Assembly: GCA_910588795.1 (NCBI GenBank)
Contig: CAJURI010000016.1
Location: 1-43,254 of the forward strand
Direction: 5' to 3'
From: an uncultured Duncaniella sp.
GTDB taxonomy: Bacteria; Bacteroidota; Bacteroidia; Bacteroidales; Muribaculaceae
DNA length: 43,254 nt
Shown: one piece after another, positions 1 to 7,713 of the stretch
How the letters are laid out: the number at the start of each line of letters is the position of its first letter
Numbering within the stretch: the first letter of the stretch is position 1
Notes under the pieces: model-generated
Seen by the model: only the letters and a program-made list of their open reading frames with translations
What the model was told of the DNA's origin: nothing
The model's database searches: none
Made by a program: the position numbers and the translations under genes

Positions 1-189
1 TTAAATTGAATTATCAACCTAAACACCTCTATTGCCGATTCGCTGAATAGTTACCAAATTTAGCACACAATTTAGGGTGCAGTTGGAGCGCAATGTAAAT
101 CCGGGATATGCGTCATCATACATACAAGCGCATGGATAGTCATTCCGATTGTTGCATAATTCATTGATTGATACCGAATTGACTACTAG

Positions 190-214
190 ATACATCTCTT
201 GCCAAGAGATGTAT
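190..214. repeat. Upstream 25-base palindrome of the capsule promoter region
   Basis: This is a perfect palindrome of two 12-base arms around a single central C. It contains ATCTCTTGCCAAGAGATG (194-211), which recurs exactly at 380-397. The centres of the two copies are 186 bases apart. It could be a recombination site flanking an invertible promoter, or one of two operators for a dimeric regulator. Confidence 0.75.
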
Positions 215-289
215 ACCCATTCTCAAAAGTCATGATTTTTGTTTAATAAAGAATTATCCATAGAAATTAACTTAAAATTTACAAAACGC

Positions 290-318
290 TTTGTGCTGCC
301 ATTTAGATATCTAATTTG
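290..318 (+). promoter_or_regulatory. Promoter-like element for the capsule operon
   Basis: TTTG at 290-293 is followed after 18 bases by TAATTTG at 312-318. This is close to the Bacteroidetes -33/-7 consensus (TTTG, 19-21 bases, TAnnTTTG) but one base short in the -7 box. It points into the locus and lies between the two palindromes. A 12-base palindrome TTAGATATCTAA (303-314) overlaps the -7 box. Transcription would begin near 324, leaving a leader that contains the second palindrome. Confidence 0.5.
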
Positions 319-379
319 ACAAAGCCTCATTAATACAGGTTGAAACATCTTAAAAATAAGCAAGTTATGTCTTGTCAAT

Positions 380-396
380 ATCTCTTGCCAAGAGAT
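380..396. repeat. Downstream 17-base palindrome of the capsule promoter region
   Basis: This is a perfect palindrome with 8-base arms around a central C. It shares the 18-mer ATCTCTTGCCAAGAGATG (380-397) with the copy at 194-211. If the promoter at 290-318 is active, this copy is transcribed and could also fold as a hairpin just ahead of the first gene. The bases beyond the shared 18-mer differ between copies, so only the core looks conserved. Confidence 0.75.
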
Positions 397-416
397 GCGG
401 ATGACAAGGATCTGAT

Positions 417-1322
417 TTGCAGACTTCTAAAGATATCAGCTGCACATGCGTTTCGCCGGAGCCTACAGGCATCGACGACGCCGTAGGCTTGGCCAAAACT
501 CTGACCTCAGCTTCGATTTCAGCCGAGGTCCCGACAACAGCCACAGATACAGCTTCGATCATTGGACCAATAGCCTCATTTACGGCTTCAGACCATGGCC
601 TATCGGATATAAATTCGGATCCAAGCTCAAATCCAGTTTCAGCTATTGAGCCATCGATTTCATATCGGGGCACAGCCTCGAATATGGTAGCAGATCCAGC
701 CACATCTTCACCTGCTGGTACAGCCATCCCTCTGACGGCAAATTCAGCTCAGGTTGAGGCAGTAGATAAGGTCCCATCCACGCACTCGGTCAATGCCGTT
801 GACCAGGCGTGCAGATGGTACATAGCCGTGGTGAACAACAACAGCGAGAAAAGCGTGCGCGACAAGCTCACGGCCTTGGGCCATACCTGCTATGTAGCCA
901 CCCAAAGCTACGTCAGAGTGCTCAGGAGCGGCCGCCGCGTCAGGAGCGAGCAGGTAGTGATCCGCGCCGCCGTGTTCGTCCACTGCAGCGAGCCGGAGCG
1001 TCGTCGCATAGTGGCATACCCTTTTATCAAACGGTTCATGACCGACCGCGCCGTCTGCGCCAAAGGCCGCCCCGCCACAGTCCCGGAGCGCGAGATGCAG
1101 ACCCTTCGCTTCATCCTCGGCAACTCCGACAGCCCCGTGAGCATCATAGACCGTCCGCTTCGCCGAGGCGACCGCGTGCGCATAGTCCGCGGCGGCCTGC
1201 GCGGCCTCGAAGGAGAGATCCTCGATACTACCGGCGGAGACAGCGAGCTCCTGATCGAGCTCTCCGTGCTTGGCTGCGCCCTCCTGCGCATCTCCCGACT
1301 GAATGTTGAAGCCGCTGTATGA
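417..1322 (+). CDS. UpxY-family transcription antiterminator (NusG-like) with a long N-terminal extension
   Basis: This is a specialised NusG paralogue, which in Bacteroides binds RNA polymerase and prevents premature termination within its own capsule operon. Residues about 131-240 form the NGN domain (starting CRWYIAVV, then SEKSVRDKL and FVHC). Residues about 245-300 form a KOW domain (RRGDRVRIVRGGLRGLEGEI). The first 130 residues are a Ser/Thr/Ala/Pro-rich, probably disordered stretch that ordinary UpxY proteins of roughly 170-190 residues lack. The start is uncertain: TTG at 417 has AAGGA six bases upstream, while an in-frame ATG at 684 would give 212 residues. Family assignment is firm, the extension less so. 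No UpxZ-like gene follows, although one often does in Bacteroides fragilis loci. Confidence 0.82.
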   Translation: MQTSKDISCTCVSPEPTGIDDAVGLAKTLTSASISAEVPTTATDTASIIGPIASFTASDHGLSDINSDPSSNPVSAIEPSISYRGTASNMVADPATSSPAGTAIPLTANSAQVEAVDKVPSTHSVNAVDQACRWYIAVVNNNSEKSVRDKLTALGHTCYVATQSYVRVLRSGRRVRSEQVVIRAAVFVHCSEPERRRIVAYPFIKRFMTDRAVCAKGRPATVPEREMQTLRFILGNSDSPVSIIDRPLRRGDRVRIVRGGLRGLEGEILDTTGGDSELLIELSVLGCALLRISRLNVEAAV

Positions 1323-1399
1323 TCTATTGATTATTGAATAAATGCAATTGGTTCATAACCTATTTTTAGAGGTGAAGATTGTAAAATCATTAATATAGA

Positions 1400-2842
1400 A
1401 TGGTGTCAATCAGACGTAATTTCCTGTATAATATATTGTTAAATGTGTCAAGGGTTGTATTTCCATTGATCACAGCACCATATATATCCAGAATACTTGA
1501 ACCGACAGGTGTTGGATTATATTATTATGCAAATACATATTCAGGATATTTTGCATTATTTGCTCTTCTTGGAATACCAGTATATGGAGTAAGAGAGGTG
1601 TCAAAAATCCGAGAGTCAAAGCAGGAACTTTCTGAATTTGTATCTGATATGTATTCAATCTCGATCGTAACAACTGTTATGATCAGCATTGTGTATGTGT
1701 TGACAGTTTTCTGTATTCCACAACTTACGCAAAACCATATAATATTTTTAGTTTCCGGATTTATTCTATATGTGGCACCCTTAAGGATTGATTGGTATTT
1801 TTCTGGATTAGAACGGTTTAAATATATAACAATTCGAGTGCTCGTTATACGATTTATCTCTATTATATGTATGTTTGTGTTTGTTAGGACAAAGCAAGAT
1901 CTACTCATATATGTGATAATAGGAGTGTCAGGGACCATAGGTGGAGATATTTGGAATTATATAATGTTGTGTCGTGAAGGCATAAAGCCAAAGTTCAGGA
2001 TACAAAAATTGAAAAAGCACATCAATTCTCTATGTATACTTTTTGCGTCGTCATTAGCTGTATCGGTTTATTCCATGCTTGACACGATAATGTTAGGATT
2101 TATGACAGATTATAGTGAAGTGGGATATTACAATAATGCAAATAATCTATCAAAGTCTCTTTTAGCAATAGTCACAAGCCTTTCGGCAGTTGCAATACCT
2201 CGTATCTCATATTATGTCAGTAACAGCAATTATAAAGAGATTGATATTTTGCTACAAAAATCATTTTCTATAGTATCTTTCCTGTCGATTCCAATGATGA
2301 TTGGGGTAATTTGTGTGGCATCACAGTTTGTGCCATTGTTTTTTGGCCCTGATTTTGAGGGATCTATAATTCCTTTAATCATAATGAGTGGAGTGATATG
2401 TGTGATTGGATTCAATAACATTACTGGGGGACAGATATTAATAGGCTTAGGTTGTGATAAGCTTTTTTTAAAAGGAATTCTTACAGGTTCCGTTTGCAAC
2501 TTTATATTAAATGTTTTTATGATCCGTCATCTTGGTGCAATAGGAGCATCTATTTCTTCATTGACTGCCGAGATTATAATTTTTATTATTTCTTTTTTAT
2601 ATGTAAAATATCGTACGCCAGTCAAGTTGATTATTCCGAAAAAGGATATATGTAAAACCATAATATCATGTGGCGTATTCTATCCTTTAATATTGGGGCT
2701 GTCAAAGTTATTTAGTGGATGGTTGCTGATCATATCCTATGTGGCAATCGGGTTTTGTGTATATATATTGTTACAGATTCTTATGAAAAACTCGACTCTC
2801 AGGTTGCTACCTGTCAACCGATTTATTAAAATGAATATTTGA
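1400..2842 (+). CDS. Wzx-type polysaccharide flippase
   Basis: This 480-residue, very hydrophobic protein belongs to the polysaccharide biosynthesis (Wzx, MOP superfamily) exporters, which flip lipid-linked repeat units across the inner membrane. The N-terminus RRNFLYNILLNVSRVVFPLITAPY and the following Y(I)SRILEPTGVG stretch are typical of the family. About 12-14 membrane segments are visible. It is the first enzyme gene after the antiterminator, and codon use turns AT-rich here. Its TGA stop overlaps the next ATG by one base (TGATG). It pairs functionally with the EpsG-like polymerase at 8846. Substrate specificity cannot be read from sequence. Confidence 0.9.
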   Translation: MVSIRRNFLYNILLNVSRVVFPLITAPYISRILEPTGVGLYYYANTYSGYFALFALLGIPVYGVREVSKIRESKQELSEFVSDMYSISIVTTVMISIVYVLTVFCIPQLTQNHIIFLVSGFILYVAPLRIDWYFSGLERFKYITIRVLVIRFISIICMFVFVRTKQDLLIYVIIGVSGTIGGDIWNYIMLCREGIKPKFRIQKLKKHINSLCILFASSLAVSVYSMLDTIMLGFMTDYSEVGYYNNANNLSKSLLAIVTSLSAVAIPRISYYVSNSNYKEIDILLQKSFSIVSFLSIPMMIGVICVASQFVPLFFGPDFEGSIIPLIIMSGVICVIGFNNITGGQILIGLGCDKLFLKGILTGSVCNFILNVFMIRHLGAIGASISSLTAEIIIFIISFLYVKYRTPVKLIIPKKDICKTIISCGVFYPLILGLSKLFSGWLLIISYVAIGFCVYILLQILMKNSTLRLLPVNRFIKMNI

Positions 2843-3531
2843 TGAGATTTGCGTTCAAAAATTATCTAAAAAAGATATATCTTCGATATCGGTATAAAGT
2901 GAAATTTAATGGGCGTGCCTTTATATCCGGTTGTACATTCGAGGGATTTAATATGATTGCAGATAATGTTTTCTTAATGTCGGTGGTATTAGGAAGAGGG
3001 TCCTATATCTCGTTTGATTCGCATATTTGTTGGGCTAAAATAGGTCGTTATTGCAGTATTGGAGATAATGTGAGGATAGGTTTGGGGCAGCATCCAGTGT
3101 CTGAAAATATATCAACACATCCTGCGTTTTATTCAGATGTTTCAAAAGTCTGCGGCTACTCATTTCATAAAGGAAAGCCGGAACTGTTCAAGTCACTACA
3201 ATATGTAGACCGGTATAATAAATATACTGTTGAGATTGGTAATGATGTGTGGATAGGATCCAATGTGCTAATAATGGATAATGTAAAAATAGGGGATGGA
3301 GCAATTATTGGAGGAGGAGCAGTAGTGACAAAAAATGTTGAGCCATATTCTGTAGTTGTGGGTGTCCCTGCAAGAGTAATTAGATATCGTTTCCCAAAGG
3401 ACAGACGTGATCATTTAATGAGAATCAGATGGTGGGACAATGACTGGAACTGGATTGAACAGCATTACACAGAATTTTCACGTGTTGATGAGTTTATGAA
3501 TAAATATGGGAGTAAGGGCAATGATTCATGA
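2842..3531 (+). CDS. CatB-like left-handed beta-helix O-acyltransferase
   Basis: This 229-residue hexapeptide-repeat enzyme probably transfers an acetyl group from acetyl-CoA to a sugar of the repeat unit. Hexapeptide turns are visible at about residues 60-80 (IGRYCSIGDNVRIG) and 130-175 (IGNDVWIGSNVLIM, VKIGDGAIIGGGAVVT). The end VVGVPARVIRYRFP is the classical C-terminal signature of CatB/xenobiotic acetyltransferases, and the insertion with HPVSENISTHPAF lies where the catalytic-loop His is found in this family. I chose ATG 2842 over a TTG three bases earlier because it overlaps the flippase stop by one base. The acceptor sugar is unknown. Confidence 0.88.
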   Translation: MRFAFKNYLKKIYLRYRYKVKFNGRAFISGCTFEGFNMIADNVFLMSVVLGRGSYISFDSHICWAKIGRYCSIGDNVRIGLGQHPVSENISTHPAFYSDVSKVCGYSFHKGKPELFKSLQYVDRYNKYTVEIGNDVWIGSNVLIMDNVKIGDGAIIGGGAVVTKNVEPYSVVVGVPARVIRYRFPKDRRDHLMRIRWWDNDWNWIEQHYTEFSRVDEFMNKYGSKGNDS

Positions 3532-4156
3532 TGTATTATACACTATAGTAAAATGGCTTGCCAGGATATGTCATTACATATATCCATATAGATTAGCTGT
3601 TGTATATAAGCGAGTAGTTGATCAATTTTATAATGCATGGATTAGCAAATCGTTCGTTAATTTTGGTGCCTCTTCACAAATATGTCGTCCATGTACCTTG
3701 GTCGGAGAAAGATATATAAGTATAGGTAAAAATGTCAAGATAGATCACCACTCAGTATTGACTGCATGGGATAATTATGCTGGAGACACATTTTCTCCGA
3801 ATATAGAAATTGGGAATGATGTCCAAATAGGAGAATATGTTCACATAACAGCCATAAATTCCATTAAAATAGGACGTGGAACATTGACCGGACGATGGGT
3901 AACCATTACAGACAACAGTCATGGAGATACAGGTGTTGGCACATTGCATATCCAACCAACACAACGCAAACTCTATTCAAAAGGTCCTGTTGTAATAGGT
4001 AATAATGTATGGATTGGTGATAAGGTCACAATCTTGCCTGGAATAACAATTTCAGATGGAGCTGTAATCGGAGCAAATGCTGTGGTCAATAAGGATATAC
4101 CCCCATATTCGTTAGCAGTAGGGAATCCTATAAAAATAGTATCATTATCAAAATGA
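3521..4156 (+). CDS. Second hexapeptide-repeat acyltransferase
   Basis: This acyltransferase of about 211 residues has a left-handed beta-helix (IGKNVKIDHHSVL, IEIGNDVQIGEYVHITA, VVIGNNVWIGDKVTILPG, GAVIGANAVV) and the closing motif LAVGNPIKIV. DNSHGD at about residues 133-138 contains the histidine expected in WbbJ/NodL-type active sites. It most likely O-acetylates a second position or sugar of the capsule. The start at 3521 overlaps the previous gene by 11 bases and has AAGG upstream; an in-frame ATG at 3506 adds five residues. The stop overlaps the next start as ATGA. It differs clearly from its neighbour, so the pair is not a recent tandem duplication. Confidence 0.87.
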   Translation: MIHDVLYTIVKWLARICHYIYPYRLAVVYKRVVDQFYNAWISKSFVNFGASSQICRPCTLVGERYISIGKNVKIDHHSVLTAWDNYAGDTFSPNIEIGNDVQIGEYVHITAINSIKIGRGTLTGRWVTITDNSHGDTGVGTLHIQPTQRKLYSKGPVVIGNNVWIGDKVTILPGITISDGAVIGANAVVNKDIPPYSLAVGNPIKIVSLSK

Positions 4157-5307
4157 AAACACTCAACATAACGATGCTTTTTCACTATCTCGACTCAGGA
4201 ATTGTCGGGAAAGATATGTTTTTGGTGTCAAAATATCTTGGAGGAATGCTTGACGCGAATGTTGACTATGTATTTCCAAAAGCAGAGCATAATAAGCAAT
4301 TTTCAGGGGTATATAGAGGTGTCAATATGATCCCAATAAGATCCAAAAGCAAATATGAAGCTACTATTTGGAGTGAGAAAGAGATGTTTTGGTATCTCAT
4401 AAGAAATGCTAAGAAAATAGATGTCTTGCAGCTTTTTTGGATGAATCGAAGGAACTTGGTTTTCTCTTGGGTCTATAAAAAAATTAATCCAACAGGGATA
4501 GTATATATAAAAGCTGATATGAATTCTGTCCCTGTCATGGGTGATGGCTTAAAAGGTTGGATAAAAGGCATGTTATATAAATCCATTGACATACTTTCTG
4601 TTGAGACAAAGAATAATTATGATGAAATAAAAGCAGGGTGTTGTGGCGATTACTTAAAGAATGTAGTGGAATGGATGCCAAATGGGCATGATTCCGAGTT
4701 GCGACAAAACTTGCATGTGATTAGAAAAGGTTATGACAAAAAAGAGAACCTGATTATCACGGTAGGAAGGTTGGGGAGTAAACAGAAAAACACTCAAATG
4801 TTGTTGGATGCTGTTGCAAAGTGTAATTTACGGGATTATAAAGTGGTATTGATAGGACCTGTGGAACATGATTTTGAGCCGTATGTCAATAAATATTTTA
4901 AGGACAATCCAAGGCTTGCCGAAAAAGTTTTGTTCACTGGTCCTATTTATGATAAGAAAGAACTTTGGGAATGGTATAACCGGGCTAAGATATTCTGCCT
5001 AACATCCACATTTGAATGTATGGCACAGGTATATAGCGAAGCTCTCGCCTTTGGTAATTATATATTGACAACACCGGTTACAGGAGCAAAAGAAATTACT
5101 GATAATGAAGAATTAGGTAAATTCATTGCATTTGATTCTTCAACCCAATTGTCGAATGAGCTTCAGAAACTTATTGATGATGACAGTAGACTAAAAAACA
5201 CTATACCTAAAGCATTTAAACTGTCGGATGAAGTGTTTAATTGGCCTTCACTCGTGGTGACTATATCTGATAAAATAAAAAAGATCATAAAAAATCGGGA
5301 AAAATGA
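4153..5307 (+). CDS. Glycosyltransferase, GT4-type (GT-B fold)
   Basis: This 384-residue protein is probably a cytoplasmic, membrane-associated enzyme that extends the lipid-linked repeat unit. The C-terminal half carries the Glycos_transf_1 signature: ITVGRLGSKQKNTQMLLDAV at about 198-217, then the donor-binding stretch STFECMAQVYSEALAFGN with the E-x7-E arrangement. The N-terminal half is divergent, as is usual for the acceptor-binding lobe. It starts within the ATGA overlap with the acyltransferase and ends in another ATGA overlap, so translation is coupled on both sides. Sugar donor and linkage cannot be deduced. Confidence 0.87.
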   Translation: MKTLNITMLFHYLDSGIVGKDMFLVSKYLGGMLDANVDYVFPKAEHNKQFSGVYRGVNMIPIRSKSKYEATIWSEKEMFWYLIRNAKKIDVLQLFWMNRRNLVFSWVYKKINPTGIVYIKADMNSVPVMGDGLKGWIKGMLYKSIDILSVETKNNYDEIKAGCCGDYLKNVVEWMPNGHDSELRQNLHVIRKGYDKKENLIITVGRLGSKQKNTQMLLDAVAKCNLRDYKVVLIGPVEHDFEPYVNKYFKDNPRLAEKVLFTGPIYDKKELWEWYNRAKIFCLTSTFECMAQVYSEALAFGNYILTTPVTGAKEITDNEELGKFIAFDSSTQLSNELQKLIDDDSRLKNTIPKAFKLSDEVFNWPSLVVTISDKIKKIIKNREK

Positions 5308-6593
5308 CAAACTGTGCATTCACAATTGTCGCCAAGAATTATATCGGCTTGGCAATGATACTTGAAAAGTCTATAAAGAGATATTACACAGATTTGGACT
5401 TTTTCATTGTGGTGGCTGATGAGCCATCATCAGAACTATCAGATATGCCTGAAAATATCATTTTTGCCAAAGATGAATTAGGCATTGATAATAAGAAATG
5501 GTATGAGATGGCATTCAAGTATGACTTGACGGAATTCTGCACGGCAATAAAGCCTGATTCTATACTATATATTCTTTCCCAAGGATATGAGAAGGTTATT
5601 TATCTTGATCCGGATATATATTTTTTCAGTTCGATAGCACCGATATTTGAGAGTCTTGACAGGTATCAAGTCATACTGACACCACATATTACTACAATTC
5701 CTCGTTTGGGGGAGACTGATTCACCTGAAAACATATGGTTGTCATGTGGAATATTCAATTTAGGGTTCATGGGGGTGCAAGATAATCCAAAGGTGCGCAA
5801 GATGTTGAGATGGTGGAGCGAACGCCTGAGAGATCAATGCTTTGTCGATTTTGAAAAAGGAGAATATACTGATCAAAAATGGATGAATTTTATACCTTCC
5901 TTTTTTGATTCGACAGAACTTTTAATCTCAAATAATTTAGGATGTAACCTCGCGCCATGGAACTTTTTTGAGCGCAGAATTATGATGAACGGTGATGCTG
6001 CTTTTGTGACACTCAGAGAAAATAATGGTTCTAATGAGGTTTTCCCATTAATTTTTACGCATTTTTCAGGTTATGATTATTCGAAATTGAAGGATGGTAT
6101 AATATTTCAGAAGAACATAGCTGACATTCGCGAATATAAAGATATAAATCTGATTCTTAATGTCTATGCCGATGCCATTCGGTCGAATCAAGAGTTATTT
6201 GATGTCACTATCAAAAGCGAATATTCCTATAATAGATTTGACAATAATATCCCTATAGAACAATATCACAGACGTTTGTACCGTGCTTATTCTGAAAACA
6301 TCCAATCATCGATCTCTCCTTTTGACATAAAGTCACAATTCTACACATTGTTAAAGAATAATAGGCTATTGAATGTCAGGAGGGATAGTAATGTTAGAAT
6401 TCAAAAAACAGATGTGCCTAAGGTCGGGCATAAAGTTAGGATAATTAATGCTGGATTTCGGATGCTTCATAGGCTTATCGGTACATCACAATACTTTTTG
6501 TTTTTGAGATTCCTACGAGGATATTCTCGGACTGAAGATCAGCTCCATATTTTAGGTTATAAATCCAAGTTTGAAAATCTGCGAAAACATTAA
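5304..6593 (+). CDS. Glycosyltransferase with GT-A (GT8-like) nucleotide-sugar fold
   Basis: This 429-residue protein is unlike the four GT-B enzymes around it. YLDPDIYFF at about residues 99-107 is the metal-binding DxD-type motif. GIFNLGFMGV, MLRWWSERL, TDQKWMNF and NLGCNLAPWNFFERR form the conserved series of a bacterial family usually annotated only as glycosyltransferase. It should be metal-dependent and act in the cytoplasm on the lipid-linked glycan. The last 120 residues after the catalytic region are less conserved and could contact the membrane or partners. It starts in an ATGA overlap. The exact sugar is unknown. Confidence 0.82.
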   Translation: MTNCAFTIVAKNYIGLAMILEKSIKRYYTDLDFFIVVADEPSSELSDMPENIIFAKDELGIDNKKWYEMAFKYDLTEFCTAIKPDSILYILSQGYEKVIYLDPDIYFFSSIAPIFESLDRYQVILTPHITTIPRLGETDSPENIWLSCGIFNLGFMGVQDNPKVRKMLRWWSERLRDQCFVDFEKGEYTDQKWMNFIPSFFDSTELLISNNLGCNLAPWNFFERRIMMNGDAAFVTLRENNGSNEVFPLIFTHFSGYDYSKLKDGIIFQKNIADIREYKDINLILNVYADAIRSNQELFDVTIKSEYSYNRFDNNIPIEQYHRRLYRAYSENIQSSISPFDIKSQFYTLLKNNRLLNVRRDSNVRIQKTDVPKVGHKVRIINAGFRMLHRLIGTSQYFLFLRFLRGYSRTEDQLHILGYKSKFENLRKH

Positions 6594-6604
6594 GTCAAAT
6601 ATTT

Positions 6605-7702
6605 ATGAAGGTCTTATATATATATCCTAAACCACAGGAACAACAGGCTGGGCTTGAGCGAGTAAATATTAGGAATAGAGAGCTTCTTGAACAGTCAATG
6701 GCAGAAGTAAAGACTTTTGAAGTACCATTGACAACAAAAGTACAAACATTTATAGGACTACTTGAGGGCTATTGTGGAGGTATACGGTATAAGCGGGTTA
6801 AAGAAATCTTTTCAATACTAGACGAAGAGCCGGTAGACGTTGTGTTTTTATGGAGCTCAAAATCAGGGAAGCTTGCTAAGAAAATAGCTAATAGATTCCA
6901 TCAAATCAAAATTGTGACATTTTTTCATAATGTAGAGATTCAATATGGGGAAGAGGAGCTCAAGATCGCACCGTCTTTAAAAAACAGGTTCATAAATTTG
7001 GTTGTCAGATCAAATGAGCGACACGCTGTAGAAAACAGTAATTCTCTTATAACGATGAATCAGCGTGACAACATGCTTTTAAAAAGATATTATAATAGGA
7101 CTGCCGATCTAATATTACCATTGGGGATGTCGGATGTTTATCTGAAGTCAATTAGTCCTGACAGATTCAATAATCCTAATATCATGTTGAAATTGATTTT
7201 TGTTGGGTCGGCATTCTTTGCAAACATAGATGGATTAGAGTGGCTTCTTCAAAATGTGTTCTCAAAACTCTCTAATGTAGAGCTGCTAATTATTGGTAAA
7301 AACATGGATAAACATTTCACGCAGTCTTATGACGATGCTCGGAATGCTCGTGTAAAGGTTTCCGGTTATGTAGAGGATCTTGAAGAAGTATATGAGCAAT
7401 GCCACATTGTGATCAGTCCGATTTTTCATGGAGGAGGTATGAAGACAAAGACTGCTGAGGCAATGATGTATGGATGTCCTATAATTGGTTCGAAAGAAGC
7501 TTTTGAAGGATATGATGTGGATTATAATCAGATAGGTGCTCAATGCAATACTGCTAAGGAGTTTATTGATGCGATAAATAGGATGCGAACATCAGAAGTG
7601 TTAATCCAATGCGCCAGGTACGCTCGCAACATATTCCTTAGAAAGTATGAAACCAATGCCCTCAGTGACAAGATGTCTTATTTCTTATCATCAATGGCTT
7701 GA
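6605..7702 (+). CDS. Glycosyltransferase, GT4-type
   Basis: This 365-residue GT-B enzyme has FFHNVEIQYGEEE at about residues 115-127, a common acceptor-side signature of GT4 enzymes. Further on are LIFVGSAFFANIDGLEWLL and the donor-binding segment GGGMKTKTAEAMMYGCPIIGSKEAFEGYD. The gene lies 11 bases after its neighbour and shares its AT-rich composition. It most likely adds one sugar of the capsule repeat unit. Donor and linkage are not deducible. Confidence 0.87.
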   Translation: MKVLYIYPKPQEQQAGLERVNIRNRELLEQSMAEVKTFEVPLTTKVQTFIGLLEGYCGGIRYKRVKEIFSILDEEPVDVVFLWSSKSGKLAKKIANRFHQIKIVTFFHNVEIQYGEEELKIAPSLKNRFINLVVRSNERHAVENSNSLITMNQRDNMLLKRYYNRTADLILPLGMSDVYLKSISPDRFNNPNIMLKLIFVGSAFFANIDGLEWLLQNVFSKLSNVELLIIGKNMDKHFTQSYDDARNARVKVSGYVEDLEEVYEQCHIVISPIFHGGGMKTKTAEAMMYGCPIIGSKEAFEGYDVDYNQIGAQCNTAKEFIDAINRMRTSEVLIQCARYARNIFLRKYETNALSDKMSYFLSSMA

Positions 7703-7713
7703 TAATATAAAAT

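Larger units (their letters stand above)
1..416. other. Gene-free leader region of the capsule locus
   Basis: No convincing gene is seen before position 417. The first 189 bases are AT-rich with no recognised motif. From 190 on the region holds two palindromes sharing an 18-base sequence and a promoter-like pair of boxes between them, each listed separately. The layout resembles the promoter regions of Bacteroides capsule loci, where a promoter lies between inverted repeats. The start of the window may cut a feature further upstream. Confidence 0.6.

Noticed and set aside
365..727. Minus-strand frame of 120 codons opposite the UpxY N-terminus
   Set aside because: It covers the promoter-proximal palindrome, has no recognisable motif and mirrors the low-complexity plus-strand sequence.
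908..1291. Minus-strand frame of 127 codons opposite the UpxY NGN-KOW domains
   Set aside because: The plus strand clearly encodes the NGN and KOW domains; the antisense product is Arg/Ser-rich and featureless.
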